The notes below the pieces were generated by a model. The model was not told the origin of the DNA. It did not search any database and was given only the letters and a program-made list of their open reading frames with translations. From Nannobrachium achirus (taxonomy: Eukaryota; Chordata; Actinopteri; Myctophiformes; Myctophidae), in contig OY997659.1 in the NCBI GenBank assembly GCA_963921795.1, positions 25,714,649-25,778,648 of the forward strand: a stretch of DNA of 64,000 nucleotides, given 5' to 3'. Positions 1 to 49,792 of the stretch are shown in pieces. Within the stretch, counting starts at the first letter, position 1. The number at the start of each line of letters is the position of its first letter. The translations under genes and the position numbers were made by a program.

Positions 1-419
1 TACAGAAAAGGGTCGTTTTTCATGTTCTGAACACAGGCATGTTTCTCCTTGAAGCATATTGAGGTTGCCATCCCCCTCTTTCAGGGTGTGATACCAGACT
101 TATTTTTCTTGTTCACACAGTCTGAATATGATGGATTGCCTGTCAGCTCAGCCACGTTTTATATAACCATGATCCTTTCATTGCTAATAGAGACTTTGCT
201 GTCCATTGGCTGTTTTGTTGCATAGCCTGAAAGCCTTTGTGCAGTGAATTACTTCAGAGAATGTTGGCTGTCACATCAAAACCGTGTTTTCGGATGGTTT
301 TGCATTGTATTGACCCAGTTATTGCAATGACTTTAAAGCTTAAGCTGCATTCATTTTGCATTAATGAATATTTTTATGTGCTTATGTTTTCTTGTCTCGT
401 GGATAATGTTGTGCTCTAG
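1..419. other. ubr3 intron (3' part), nothing recognised
   Basis: This is intron sequence upstream of the first visible ubr3 exon. It is AT-rich and unique-looking. I see no exon, repeat or RNA gene in it. It ends in the acceptor tgctctag at 412-419. Confidence 0.6.
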
Positions 420-31635
<31,216 letters not shown>

Positions 31636-33540
31636 ACTCTCCCAAAGCCCACAAAAAGAATCCACAATCCCTATATGGGGAAATAAAAGAAATCTTGCTT
31701 ATGTGTCCACCTATATGAAACATTTGGGAAGCTAAAAATGTGATATACACAAACATGCAGTGAGGGTGTTGCTGCCACAGCCTTGGTTTATGTCAAGTTT
31801 GGTGTACAATCATGCCTAAAGACTAACAAGCGTGTGTGTGTGTGCGCGTGTGTGTGTTTATTTAAGTGATTTAACTGTGTGGTTTTCAACAGGGAGAAAT
31901 GGAATCTGATAAGTTGGAAGTGAAAGCACAACTTTGCCCAGAAAGAGAGAGGTTTGCAAGAGGCTATTTAAGCCTGTAACACTTGTTTGGCTTCCATAGT
32001 TAAGGAAAAAAAATCACCCTCAGTTTGACTTTTTTTGTCCCCCATTTATGATGCATATCCCTCATTTATTGGAAATTGCTATGCTGTGCTGGCATGAGTT
32101 TCAAACTCCCGAAGTGAGTGTAGCAGAGTTATTGCACTCTTGTTTGTAGATGTAATGTTAGGCAGGACAAGTCCACTCATCAACACTAGAGTTTTATTGC
32201 AGACTAGCAAAGCTCTTTTTATGGGTCTAGTTGCAATCCATCCTCAGGAATTTGTTTTCTCTTTTTGCTGTTTAAAATACAAACTTTTAGATATTTAAAT
32301 AAATGCTGCTGCTCATTGTTAAACTAAGTAATTTTACCTTTTTTGTGAACTTTTGTTTTCTATGACATTTTGCTTTGAGTTTATAGATGATGGCTGGGAA
32401 TGTTGACTCAAGCTCACTTTAATGTTTATCCTGACATGCGGTCATCTCTTTATTACTCATGATCTATGTTGTCCTGCCCTCCATTGAGCCACTTTAGTTC
32501 AGGTTGGTTCTGAAAGGAACTTCCAATACCAAGTCGTTCAAAAGGCAAGTGGAGCTACAGTTCATCAGGTCAGGTTGAATATTGATTTAACAATCCAAAA
32601 TGCATTTGTTGTCATGGCTCCCTATAAGCCCCTTATTCTCATATAAGCTACATATTCAATTAGTATTTTTATGGGGGTTTTAAGACTTTTCATGCCGTTG
32701 CACAGACATGGTATTGTGCAAAAATGATAAGAGTGCAAGAATGTTCCTCTTACCTGATAATTGGAGATATAAAAAGAAGAATATGCTGAGACATAAAATA
32801 AAAAAAAAAGGAAAAGAATCTCATCCCCCAAAATACACTAAATTGTTCAAAATGGTAATCCTTTGGCTGTCAGAAGAAAATACCTAGGTTTTTTGCTGGC
32901 AAAGGTTTTAATTGTAGTAAAATGCATTTAAAGGAAGAATTTCCCTTATGTCCATAAATACATGTTTGCCAAATCGTGGCCACATCCCAAAATTTGACAA
33001 TTTCCAGGCATCAGTATCCATTACAAGTGGTGCATGGCATTCTGTTGCCATCATTTTTTAAGTGTCTTAGGTGCTTAATTTTTTTGATTAATCTTTTATC
33101 CCTAGAAAAAAAAGGACACTTGCCCAGCTGTGCCTGCAGGATTAATGTTACCTTTTGAGGTGATAAACAGTATACTGAATCCCTGGTGATATCTGGTTTT
33201 GAATTGCTGGACACAAACATGCTTCAATGAGGACTCTTTAAGGAGAAAGGTCTGAACACTTGAATTAGTTCCTCTTGAATTCATGCATGCTGTTTCCATT
33301 TTCTCTTGAGTTTACCTCTACTTTTATTTTGTAGTACTTACGTTGTACATGACCGCAACTGAACAGCCAACGAGTAAAGGGTGTAAATTGTAACTGACAG
33401 CTCTAGTGTGTTCTCCTGTATGAATAAATAGAAAGAATACAGTACATTACTGTAGGTGCTGACTCAAACTTTCTGAGTTTGATCAGAAAGTATGACTTGG
33501 ACATATAATGCAAAATGTAACATATGTGAATAAAATATAA
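31636..33540 (+). other. ubr3: ubr3 3' UTR and downstream region
   Basis: AT-rich sequence without an ORF follows the stop. AATAAA signals occur at 32298-32303, 33423-33428 and 33529-33534. Which one is used cannot be told from sequence. The last pair would give a 3' UTR of about 1.8-1.9 kb. Confidence 0.6.
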
Positions 33541-33793
33541 ACACACAGATGTAATGTTCGTTTTCATTTTTTCCTGCCGGAAGCGCTTTTACATCTTAAT
33601 AATATGCCTATTATACAGTAGTAGCACACATGATTGGCAAGCATCAGGCCTTCTCTAGCCTCATGTATTTACAATTGCCATTTAAGGGCGATTTCCTAGT
33701 CTTGCTGTCGCAATTGAAGCAATCTCCAGGGAGGCCGACTGTCAGCATTACAGGGTTGTTTATTTGTTTCAGCCGAGCATGAACGACAGTTGA

Positions 33794-33935
33794 GGTTGGA
33801 GCAGTGATTTCCAATCTGTGGGCCATGAGGATAATGCAAGTGGATCATGTTAATATAGCATTAATCAAATAAAATGTATATGGTATTTCTCCTTGAAAAA
33901 TGTTGCACAATAGGTTGGGAACCACTGGGTTATAG
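33794..33935. mobile_element. 126-bp hAT-type MITE
   Basis: The element proper is 33802-33927. It begins CAGTGATTTCCAA and ends TTGGGAACCACTG, an imperfect inverted pair. The flanks GGTTGGAG and GGTTATAG agree at 6 of 8 positions, a decayed 8-bp duplication. Confidence 0.6.
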
Positions 33936-34156
33936 GAAACTAGCTCTTACCCGTTCAAAGATATGAGCTCCAAAATGATGTGCAGTGTGTGGGTTATGGG
34001 ATGTGCACTGTGCATACAGTATATGAGGGATGGAAAGTAACTTTAACTGGTGCTTGCATGATAATATCTAGGAGCATCAATGTAAGAAATACCCGTTTCG
34101 TTTAATGGCTACCCCCCCCCCCACCCGCCCACCCGCCTGCGCACACACCCGCCTGC

Positions 34157-34160
<4 letters not shown>

Positions 34161-34218
<58 letters not shown>

Positions 34219-34227
34219 AGAGAGAGC
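34161..34227. repeat. (AC)n then (GA)n microsatellite
   Basis: About 27 AC units followed by a short GA run. Confidence 0.95.
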
Positions 34228-34590
34228 TGGTTAAACATGTTGCCTCATGCTAGATGCAGAATAGATGTGCCTCATGCTAGATGCAGAATAGATAGTAGAT
34301 ACACCATAAAAATGCTAATATACAGTATATGATTTGTGAAAGTGACAAACGGGCTTCACAGTTATGTTAGGTGTGTTCATATGCTAATGGTGATGCGATT
34401 TCAGATCAATTGCTCCAGCCACTGAGGAGAAACGCTGTTTCAGACAGACACTCACTCAGACATTCGCAAAATTATAGTATAGATGTGACGGCAAGCATTT
34501 CAGTTCTTTCAAGTTCAAATCCTACTCTGCTTCAAGATCAGACTACTTGCATGAATCCTTTCAATGACAACTGTTTTTTTTTCTTCTTTT

Positions 34591-35087
34591 TTAAAGCTGT
34601 ACTGTGGAAGCTGCTCAACTAGTGGTCAGTAGCGGTATTGCTTTTTTCGGCCGTTTTTCGCCGCGGACCACCGGAACGGGGGTCCGCGGACCACCGCGGC
34701 CGCCGCGACCACCTCCGCCTCGCCGATACGAATCCATAGAGCTGTCTCCCGTCATTTTTAGACCAGGATTGGGAGTAGCATGCAAGATTGCTTCACTAAT
34801 GTAAACACAGTTGTGAGGGAAGCTATTTTCTGAAGAGACAGCAAGACTCGCTGTGATTGGCCGGTGGTGTATGATCGGCGCTGTGATTGGCCGGTAGTGT
34901 ATCATGTGGGAGATGACATCATTTTGCCGGGAAATACAGCCCCTGTCATGGGTATGTAGAAAACATATAAAGAAAAGGCTTTTGGGGCTGAAATTAACGG
35001 AGTGGGTGTTCTAAAACTTTAGCGATTTAATAGTTAGGAACATTTTAAGATTTGTTTTATTAAAAAAGTTACATAGTATAACTTTAA
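34591..35087. mobile_element. TTAA-flanked element candidate with CpG-dense core
   Basis: TTAA lies at 34591-34594 and 35084-35087. Inside, the left end AGCTGTACTGTGGAAGC is similar to the reverse complement of the right end, AGTTATACTATGTAAC. The core has a CpG-dense block (34648-34725) with the palindrome GGTCCGCGGACC at 34681-34692. After it comes a 30-bp direct repeat (34851 and 34881), each copy with CTGTGATTGGCCGGT. There is no coding capacity. Confidence 0.45.
34851..34910. repeat. two 30-bp direct repeats carrying ATTGG boxes
   Basis: CTGTGATTGGCCGGTGGTGT at 34851 and CTGTGATTGGCCGGTAGTGT at 34881. Each holds ATTGG, the reverse of a CCAAT box. Any binding by NF-Y is inference only. 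Confidence 0.8.
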
Positions 35088-35232
35088 TAGTCATTGGACT
35101 AGAATGACTAGGCCAATGTGTGGCCACAAGGGGTCATTTGACATAGTAAAAAATTTAATGGGAGAAATACTAAATGATTGCTTACAGTAGAAACACTGAA
35201 AACCACAATGTCTTCATGTTTAGACTATATTA

Positions 35233-35346
<114 letters not shown>

Positions 35347-36538
35347 CAGAGACGTTAAATTAAACTAGTTTATAGGCCTATTAGAGCCCACAGACTTAGA
35401 ATTTAAGCAGAATTCCACTGTTTGGTGCAACATTTACAAAATATACCCTAATTAAGATGGGCCTAGCCTACTTATTGTTAAAATATAGATGTTTGTTCAA
35501 AAAAATTAGTTTATTATTTGAGGATCAACCAATTACATGGGCTGTATATTTGTGTGGTGGACCATTGGACCCTGCACAATTACTGCTGTTCATCTAAAAG
35601 GAAAGTGTGTTGCCGTTGCTATAGAATAATTTCTGGAAGACAAAATGTGCAACATTGTGCGTGTGGGGGATAAGTGGGTTAAAGTTTCATAAACAATGGA
35701 GGCCTTCGAGGTAATGACCAGTGGGCGCCACAAAGCCTTTCATGCCTAATTAGTGGAAATTGTGAGGCATGTAGGCACATAGCTCCAGTCCAAACTGAAT
35801 GTTAAGGCGGAGAGAAGAAGTCCAATGTTTTGAAATGTTGCTATAAAGGCAACGCTTGAACGAGCATCGCTGAACACATGTTCAACTTCGAATTTGAGCA
35901 GTTTATTCCAGGCACAGGTAAGCATGGATGCTTTCAACGCAATAAACTACTCCCAGGGCCATATAAAGTGATATAACGTTAGATAGCCACTGCAGTGTCA
36001 AGTCAATCTCTTTGCTCATGAGGGTATTGCTTCCTCTTTGTAGAAGGACTCGCGCAGGTGCCTATATCACATTACTGTTAATTATTAAATTCCTTCACTC
36101 GGGAAAGAGAAAAATCAGTTCGGAATGGATATGTGGCTATGGACGGTAAGCTGTAATGTTACTTAAAGAATTCCAGTGTTAACTTAGTTTAACAGTAGCA
36201 CTTTATCATAATGCCAATATAGTCTATTGTACAGTACAGTAGGTTGCTAGCTACTACTGTTGGATACATTGAACGAACGACCAAACTGTGGGTCATGAAA
36301 GTGATGCTCGCTTGCATTCTTCATGTAGGCTAGAATGACTTGTGCTGCCTGTAATGCTAGTTTTATTTCATGTTTCTTCTATTATCAGGTAGGAATGGAA
36401 ACACGGATGCAGCAGAGACTGGGTAGGAGACAGTTTACTCATCTAAGCTTGGCACAGGGCATTTTATTTAGTCTAGATATAGGCCTAGAGGTGTGTTCAC
36501 TGTTTATTTTTATTTTGAGACACATGTTAATGCCTCAG

Positions 36539-36543
<5 letters not shown>

Positions 36544-36597
<54 letters not shown>

Positions 36598-36607
36598 CGT
36601 GTGTGTG
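36544..36607. repeat. (TG)n microsatellite
   Basis: About 30 TG units with a few interruptions (GTGCGTGCG) near the end. Confidence 0.95.
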
Positions 36608-37543
36608 AGTGTTCAGTTTAATAGAGAGAAACACAAATCAATATTTGACAAGTAAAGCAATATGTAGAGTCTTTAGAGAGTCTCCCTTGCAATTTGAACC
36701 AGGCAAATTGGCCCAAATATTTTATCAGAGTTATTCCAGTTTACCATGTTCAATCAGACTGGATGTCATAGTTCATGGCCTGTGTAGAAATATATGGTCT
36801 TGCGACTCTGTGAAATATTTATTTTTTATTTTCTTTATTTACATTATCGCATAGATTAGTTCTTCTGAGACTACATTTAATTTAGCCTACTGTACCGTAT
36901 GCCTGACATCTACAATAGTATTGAAGTCACATGTCATGAATTATCTCTATAGCAAACAATACAGTATATTGTTAAGTGTGACCAAAATACATGCATTATT
37001 GCAAAATGAATTGTGTAAGTTGGCAGCATACTTCAATTTGACCACTGTTCAGCATATATTTGACCAAAACCCCATGGCACACTTTAGGTACCTCTAAGCC
37101 ACTGTAGAACAGTATGGTATATCTGAAGAGAACCCTATTCATTTAGAAACAGTGATACGCAGGATCACTTTTTACTATTGCTATCCCCCGTATGTCTATG
37201 AAACGTGAAAGTAAAAATGAAAGGGAGATGGATGGGTGGCAGCAGCAGGTATGTCACTGTGGTTATGAAGTTGGTGACTTCCACCACAACTACTTTGTTG
37301 AGTTATTTAATCCCATGTACTTTGGCTCCCTATAACCCAACACACATGGTGCCAACATGTTTCAGTGTACAGTATAATTACAGCTCACAGTCACAGATAC
37401 AATAGAGGGTATGCGTGGTGTGACATCATCATCATCAGTGATGTTACTATGTTTTCAATGTAATGGGTCCCGGGACCCACAGGTGGTCTTTCAAATGGGT
37501 CCCAGAAAAGTTTTATGAGTCCTCAATACAATGTTTTCGAGCG

Positions 37544-37571
37544 CTGTGAGCTTGTAGATCGGCTATTTTCA
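37544..37571. repeat. one arm of the dispersed palindromic repeat
   Basis: CTGTGAGCTTGTAGATCGGC followed by TATTTTC. The sequence after it (ATGTTTGCCTATTTCTT) also follows the arm at 31351, so the two copies share more than the palindrome. Confidence 0.65.
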
Positions 37572-38076
37572 AAATGTTTGCCTATTTCTTATATTTATTT
37601 TACAATTTGGCTAATGTTTGAACTTAGAACTACTAAAACTACTAAAACATGTGCCCCTAATGAATTCGGGCGCGCAAAATGGCGTCGGACGTCGGTGGAA
37701 TCAAAACATTGACGTTTCTATCGTCTGTTTAAGACTTTCTACGTGGATTTTATTTGTGTTAACGTAGGGTAAAGTAGGATGCTTTCACCCATGAACAATG
37801 GTGGTGTCTGTGGAATTTTAAAATGTTTTTCTTTTACCGCGACCCGGTAAATTATTTTAACATGGACTCCAATGGAGGCGCATCCCCGGGACCCCAGGAC
37901 CATGACATGAATGAGTCCCTGGGCGACTTGAATGAGTTTTTGATGCGGGATGCGCACGTAATGACATCACTGCATCATACCTGGAAGTTATGCTGGAACG
38001 CCTACTGAGTGGCAAAAAACTATTTCTTTTGGCCTTGACAGCCCATACATCCAAACAGAAAAGTCCTATCTGATTG

Positions 38077-38123
38077 CATTAAACGACGTTAAACAACATT
38101 AAGCAACATTAAACAACGTTAAA
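38077..38123. repeat. 10-bp minisatellite
   Basis: About four and a half units of the ATTAAACAAC type with small changes. Confidence 0.85.
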
Positions 38124-39803
38124 CTCACTTTGCCACTCGATTTACCATTCAGTTTATGCATGTGCATACCCTCTATAGAGGAACACAATGTCTCTTTATA
38201 GGTACGTTTTTAAGATTAAATGTTCCTTATCTCAAACAGGGTTTAGATAGGATTTTTTTTTTTACTCAATAACCCAGGAGACACTGTGGCTTAGAAGAAA
38301 CGACCCCAAAGAGAGAAGAGCTTTTCCATCTGCATGGCAGAATATGGTGAGAAATTAGATGATAGTGTGGAAGGTTGTGTAAATTCTACACAGTAGCATC
38401 CACATATCATGTATATTATTATCATTTAATATACACAGTAGCAGGGCAAAGGCTGGTAAATAGCATAAAGACGTGTATTAGAAGTTCAGTTTATTATGCA
38501 TGAATGCACACTATTAGCTCAGTGTACATTCCTTTTTTTTGTGTGCCCAGCAGTATGGATTCTTGGTCAGCCAGGGTGAGAACAAGGACACGATGCTTCA
38601 GTCCTGGCTGGTGGCTGGTGGAGGTTTACTGCAAAGCCTACTCATATCCCCTTAGCGCGGGGATTATAGTTGAGAGTATTTCTTAACCAAAGACTGACCC
38701 CTGGGCTTAACCGTTGGAGTTACTGTAAGGCTTTCCATTGAGGGTGGGATTGAAAGTGTAATGTATGTGTGTGTGCGCGTGTGCATGTGTGTGTGTGTAA
38801 GAGAGAGAGAAAGTAGTTAGATGGAAGCAGAAAATTAGATTACTAACTTACACTTTTTCCACAATGCTCTCATGACAAAGAAAGCCTCTGTTGCAACTGG
38901 ACACATAATGGAAGAGAGTTACCATGTCTGCACATATATGTCACCCTGTATGATTTGACTATGAAAATGTATGCTTATACTTATTGCTAAAGGAAGGAGC
39001 ACTTTTATAATTATACTTGTTCCCAATGCTGAACTTCAAATCATTCACATAAAATTTACATTATAGACTGTGTTGGGCTTTGGATTTGGGTTTTGTTTTA
39101 GATAGGAGAGATAGACACAAAGGAAAGAGTAGAGAGGGCTAAGGAGTTTGCAAGCAACACAGATCTCTGGCTGGAACCAATCCGCGACAATACAATAATG
39201 TGGTCAATGCACGATGCCCTGGGCCAGTTTAGCTGTGGGTCCAGCAAGCACATTCGTATTATATTTTCTTGCAGATGACCTTACTGACTAGCACTGGCCA
39301 ACATATCTTCTTTGTAGGGCGGAAAGCTTCTATGTCTTAAACTGTTACTTTTCAGGACAACCTGTGATCTAATGGATCCAGTATAGTTACAGTATTATTT
39401 AGTGACAACTGACAAGCTCTTTAATAATGACAGTGTCATATGGCAAATTAAAATAGCCATCAAATCATGAAAAAAAAAAAAAAGATAGACTAGAGTATTG
39501 AGGTACAAGGTTTCGTCCCTACAACGATGATATTGAACTGCAAATAGAACAATGTGTAACCTGAGCAATTCCATCATCCAGCAGCATTGGTCTACTGTTC
39601 TAAGCAGAAATTGTGCACCTTCAATTAAGAATTGCAGTTGGTTTTGGTGTAGCCTTATAAGTGGATTATAAAGGCGATTATAATGCATCATAGACACAAC
39701 ATTCACTAAGTGTTTACCAACAGATTATATTGTTGGTGCAAATTATTTTTCCCTGAATTGTGGAACGCCTCTCAATTTCATTTTGGCTCTGATTGTATCT
39801 ACT

Positions 39804-39849
39804 TTTTGAGCGGTGGTCACAACGCTCCTATACGTGGCCGTGTGTGTGG

Positions 39850-39883
<34 letters not shown>

Positions 39884-39953
39884 ATGTCTGTCTCCGGGTA
39901 TGTAGCCTGCAGTAACCTTTTCTGACCACACATGTTAAGGGAGGGGCGCTGTT

Positions 39954-40006
<53 letters not shown>

Positions 40007-40035
40007 ACCGCTCAGTTCACACGAGTGTGATTTTT
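39804..40035 (+). mobile_element. short hairpin-bounded, TTTTT-flanked element
   Basis: TTTTT, then GAGCGGTGG (39809-39817) with an internal hairpin GAGCG/CGCTC, then CTCCTATACGTGGCCGTGTG, a TCTG tract, TATGTAGCCTG, GACCACACATGTTAAGGGAG and a CA tract. It ends with CCACCGCTC (40005-40013, exact complement of the start) and TCACAC-GA-GTGTGA-TTTTT. Its ends and start block match the units at 17072-19178; its middle matches 56806-57037. Confidence 0.85.
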
Positions 40036-41410
40036 CTGCAAGCGGTGTTAAACGTGTGAAAAGCACCAAGGTACTGGGCGGAAAGGATACAGGCGACATC
40101 AAAGCTCTCTGGAGATACAAGCCTATATAGTACAGTGTCATTGTTAGATCCCTTGGGTTTGGAACTCATGGCAACGTAGCATCTAGTGTTTTTGCTTCTG
40201 GGTGGAAAATTGTTTTGTTTTCAGCCATAGCCATTCAGCATTTAGATGACATCCAACAGATTGTTTCACGTGTTGCTGTAGTTACACACTGTCACCGCAA
40301 GATCAAGTATAAAGAATAAAGATGTTCAATTAATTAAGTTATATAATCAAATTCATTAAATGGATACTCCTAACTTTATATTCCATAATCCTAAAGGACT
40401 TTGTAGATAAGTGAAGCCTACTGTGTGGGATAATCATTACACTTTTACAACTCTTATTATGGCATAATTATATTGACAGCAAATATACCTATTTGAGTGG
40501 CATAGCAAAAGAGATGTCAAAGGTTGTCTGGACTCAGCCATGGGTGAAATGTAATAACAGTTGTAAGTAAAGATGACTTTATTTACAAAGGGGAGACTGG
40601 CAGGAGTCCTATGACGGAGTAACTCTCACGGACTTCCTGGTTACCCTGCATGCAACCCGAGATCCTTCATATCGGCGACCATTATGAGTGGATAGATACA
40701 TCTGCCACCTGAATATTTAAAAGTAGATCACATTGCAGAATGCTTCTGAATGAATAATTAATCACCTTTGATTAGCATGGTTTGGTCCAGCACATTTAGT
40801 TGAGAGGGGTAGATGGAAACATTTTCACAGACATTGACACGGGATCACGAGTCAGAAACAGGTATGTGTGACTTATGGTTCTATGGTCTAAGGCATCAGA
40901 AATAAGTTCTCAGAATAGCATTTTTAAGCATTTAACAGTTGAACAGAATAAATCAGTGTAGTGTATAGTAGTATATGAGGTTGCTAATAGTTGGCATGAA
41001 ATGTACTGGCGTATTCATTCACATGTAAATAATTTCATTTCATCAGGTGATTTCATCAAAGATTAGGTGGATTCGTGATCATTTAGGATGGATTCATGAT
41101 TGATTAGTGACTGTTGAAATACCTTTTTATTTTCATTACTGTTTTGGAAAGAAATTGATTGTTGATTAGCCATGTTAGTGATATTACTGCAGATATTAAT
41201 TGTGTAATTCACTGTATTTCATCAGCGACTTCAGTAAGCTTTATAAACAATGCTACTGTGTTTTTGAGACTTGACCCTTTGTTACGTAATGGCAGGAGAA
41301 AGTTGATATTGTAGAATGGGTATCTGCTGTTGCTCACGATCACAGATAGACAGCTGCTCTAGAGCAATATGAGCCTACTGTTACAAAAGTTGGTGATGCT
41401 ACCTTGACAA

Positions 41411-41858
41411 CAGGTGACCAGTGGTGTAAAGCAACGAAGTACATTTACTCAACAATTTTGAGGTATTTGTACTACTGGACTATTTCCAATTTTCTACTCC
41501 ACTACATCTCAGATCCAAATTGAAAACCTTAGTTACAAGTTACTTTGCAGATATAAATTATAATATTATTATAAAACATACATTAACCTATTTAACCCTA
41601 TTTAATAGCTTACCTAGGCTATTTTCTAAATAGCAGATCTAGAAGCTCACAACACATCGCATTGCGACACAGCTTGCTATTTTAAAACATTTTGTGCTTT
41701 TACTTTTGGTACTTTAAGTACATTTTGATGCCAACACTTTCACAATTTTACTCAAGTACATTTTGAATTCCGGACTTTTACAGAACGGGGTTTTTCTATA
41801 TTGCAGTATTGATACTTTTATTTAGTATTTGAGTACTTTTTCCACCACTGCAGTTGAC
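41411..41858. mobile_element. 432-bp hAT-like element
   Basis: The element proper is 41419-41850. It begins CAGTGGTGTAAAG and ends TTTTTCCACCACTG. The flanks CAGGTGAC and CAGTTGAC agree at 7 of 8. The inside is rich in AAGTAC and TTTACTCAAGTAC motifs. It contains a palindromic copy at 41618-41683. Related sequence recurs at about 59447-60530. Confidence 0.75.
41618..41683. repeat. copy of the dispersed palindromic repeat inside a hAT-like element
   Basis: AATAGCAGATCTAGAAGCTC is followed by ACAACACATCGCATTGCG and ends AGCTTGCTATTTT. The right arm is partly deleted. Confidence 0.7.
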
Positions 41859-42799
41859 TAGCAACTAGCAAGGTACTCAAAGTACTGTTTAGATACTAAC
41901 TAGCATATACTAGTGTAGATACCACCAAGCTTTAGAAAACAGAATGATGTTAACACATTTTAAGGAAATAGGTCTTAGATCTTGTTCATTATAAAGGCAT
42001 GTGTGATGCAGTCTTATTCACTGGCATTTGGAAGGGGCAATTAATCCCAGAATGACCACTGACAGATTATTGATCGTATTTACTGTTAGATTAATCTGGA
42101 CATGTAGCCAAATATTTAGGTGGTCCTTTTACACAACATACTGTTAAAGAAAGCTATTTGTCCTCATGCTGTTATTTCCTCCCTCGAAGGGCACTCTGAA
42201 GGACATCAGCTCTATCTTTGTGCTGCATGTTTGAAAGTCCCCATAGATTGTGGTATATCTGTATAGCCTTAAGCCATCACTCAACCTGCTTGCACAACAA
42301 TTCATAAATCTATCTTCACAGGTGTCTTTGCAGCACTCTCAAGGGTTAAACATCACTCACATTCTCTCATATCAATCTGCTGAGTCCCCCCAAACGTGGC
42401 TCCCCAATGACCCCCTCAGGGTCATATGCATGTGATACATGACAAGAACACTCATGGGTTTATATATAAACACCACACGTGAATCGATCTTGTTTATTTA
42501 GAATTGCTGTCATTTCATGAAAATGGGAGGCATATTTCCTAAAATGTCAATATGACTTCCTAATGTATCATGTTATTCGAGTCACATTCAGCTGTTGTGA
42601 CACATGTTGCCTTGCACCACTGATCTTACATGCGGATGGTTATGCTGACATTTCCGCCAGAGCTAAAGGATGATTTATGCTAGGCCTTTGCACCGATGCT
42701 AATCATTAATCCTCTTGTGTGTGTTATTATGTGATACGTGTCCTTTTTTTAAATATATTTTGTGCGTGCGATGAAGTTCTGGTTGTGCAGATGGCAGGC

Positions 42800-42970
42800 A
42801 TAACTGAATCGGTAGAGAAGCCGACTGACCCTCGGCTGGCCCAGACTGCCCAGTGTATGTGTTGAGTGTCACTGAGCAAGACACTTAACCTTTAACAGCC
42901 CCCGGGGCACTGTATTAATTGCATCCACTGCTCCTAATAGTTAGGATGGGTAAATGCAGGTAGAATTTCA
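42800..42970 (+). mobile_element. SINE-like dispersed fish repeat
   Basis: It contains TGAGTGTCACTGAGCAAGAC, then ACTTAACC, CCCCCGGGGCACTGTA, CCACTGCTCC and GGATGGGTAAATGCAGG. I recognise this block pattern as a very common fish interspersed repeat. The boundaries and family name are uncertain. Confidence 0.5.
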
Positions 42971-43971
42971 GGCATTTGCGAATGTACAACAACTAAAGGG
43001 GTGGCTCATTTATTTTTATTTGATAATTTCATGAAACATTCTAATTGTTTCTGTGTTTAGTATTGGTGGGTTGGTTCACTGATCATTCAGGACGGCACCC
43101 GCCAAGTTAATCTCTGTCCAAATCCAATTGATCTTGAAGAGATTGTGCGTCTTAGTGGACTGTGACTGGGTCCCAGTGGAGAAGACCAAGTCAAGCTCTC
43201 TGTTATGCTAGAGTACTTGTCAACGATCCTCTTGGGGAGGCAATCTTTGTTGTTTTTGGTGCTGTTTTATTATGATCACTCGAGACTCTTTAGTTGTAAG
43301 TCATTTGTGTGAGACCGCCTTATGAATCAGAAGAAAATAACACTGGCAATGTAAGTAACGTCATTCTTCAGCCATCTGCTTTGTATTTAGCTTTCACCTC
43401 TGCTGATGTGGCTCCTTTGGCAAATAAAGTTATGTCATTGAGCTCAATCTATATAATAGGCCTATGGTAATGTACTCTGTCTGAACAATGCTCATGCAGT
43501 TGCATGTAACCAGTCGATACTTTTTAATGACTTGCCACTGTATTGAAGGCTGTATTCATAGGTGTTGCAAGGCTGAGCTGTGTTAAATAAATAATTTGCT
43601 TTTCCTTGATTAGGCGGCTATAGTGTTGTACAAGGATTAGCATTTCGTTTGTTTCTCTAAATATAGCAAATAAGTTCACCCGAAAGTCTTCATGCCTCAG
43701 GGTCCATTTCAGAGGGATCAACATTTTGTACGTGTTGCTATTCACTGAGAGAGTTGGAATTCAGATACTATAAAATGCTTACTGTCTTGTGTGTTTACTC
43801 TTGAAATCTTTCCTAAAAACATTTTAATTTGGCTAGTTTTGTCTGTCAGGCAGAAATGATGTCCAAAACCGTTACTTTTCAGGAATTGGAGAAAATAAAC
43901 CTGTGTTCCAATGGATCCATTGTAGTTAAAGATTTAATTTATACTTTTCATTGGGTAGATATTTATAATTC

Positions 43972-44276
43972 CCCTAGAACAGTGGTTCTCAATCTTTTTT
44001 GGCTGGAGTACCCCCTTATACTGATTTCCGAAAGCCTGACCACAGCAAAATAAAACGTCATAATGGCAAATAAACATTGCTTTCTATTCAATAACTTATT
44101 GTCATGATGTCATTTGGTTTAGAAATGTACAGATGAGCAGGTTCACACAAACTCAATGTTTTATCATTAACCATTACAGTAAAATACATATTCCTATTTT
44201 CATTTTCTTCCTCACGTACCCCCTGCAGAGTCCCTAGGGGTACACATACCCCCATTTGAGAAACATTGCCCTAGGT
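43972..44276. mobile_element. 289-bp hAT (Charlie-like) element
   Basis: The element proper is 43980-44268. It begins CAGTGGTTCTCAATC and ends TTGAGAAACATTG, an inverted pair with two mismatches. The flanks CCCTAGAA and CCCTAGGT agree at 6 of 8. The inside has GGAGTACCCCC near the left end and GGGGTACACATACCCCC near the right end. Confidence 0.75.
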
Positions 44277-44418
44277 CTAGACAGACCGACAAAGATGTTT
44301 AAGTCCCAACAACATTTCGCTGCTTGCTTGTACTTTTATGTTAGTGACAAATAAAATCTTCTTGTCCCTTTCCCTGGTGACCATGTAAGTGAAAATGTCC
44401 AAACATAAAAAATTGTAG

Positions 44419-44475
44419 AAATAACAAATCTACAATCTCAAAATGTGTGTTAGCTTGTTAATTGGCTATTTTCAC
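44419..44475. repeat. decayed copy of the dispersed palindromic repeat
   Basis: AACAAATCTACAATCTCAAA pairs imperfectly with TGTTAGCTTGTTAATTGGCT and is followed by ATTTTCAC. It lies about 150 bases upstream of the first myo3b exon seen. Confidence 0.5.
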
Positions 44476-44625
44476 TACCTTTGAGAGACTGTCACTGCCA
44501 TACACATAAATAAGGCATTAATTTGTCAAAGAAAAAAGATATGGAAATACAACGTATCTGCCTGACACCAACATTATATTATAACCAAACAAGCACTAAT
44601 CTGGGATTGTTGTTATTCTCTATAG

Positions 44626-49792
<5,167 letters not shown>

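Noticed and set aside
34640-34740. CpG block as the myo3b promoter
   Set aside because: It lies in a candidate mobile element and no exon or ATG context for myo3b is seen nearby; kept only as a question.
36335-36655. Plus-strand frame starting MTCAACNASF
   Set aside because: It runs into a TG microsatellite, has no recognisable domain and no splice partner.
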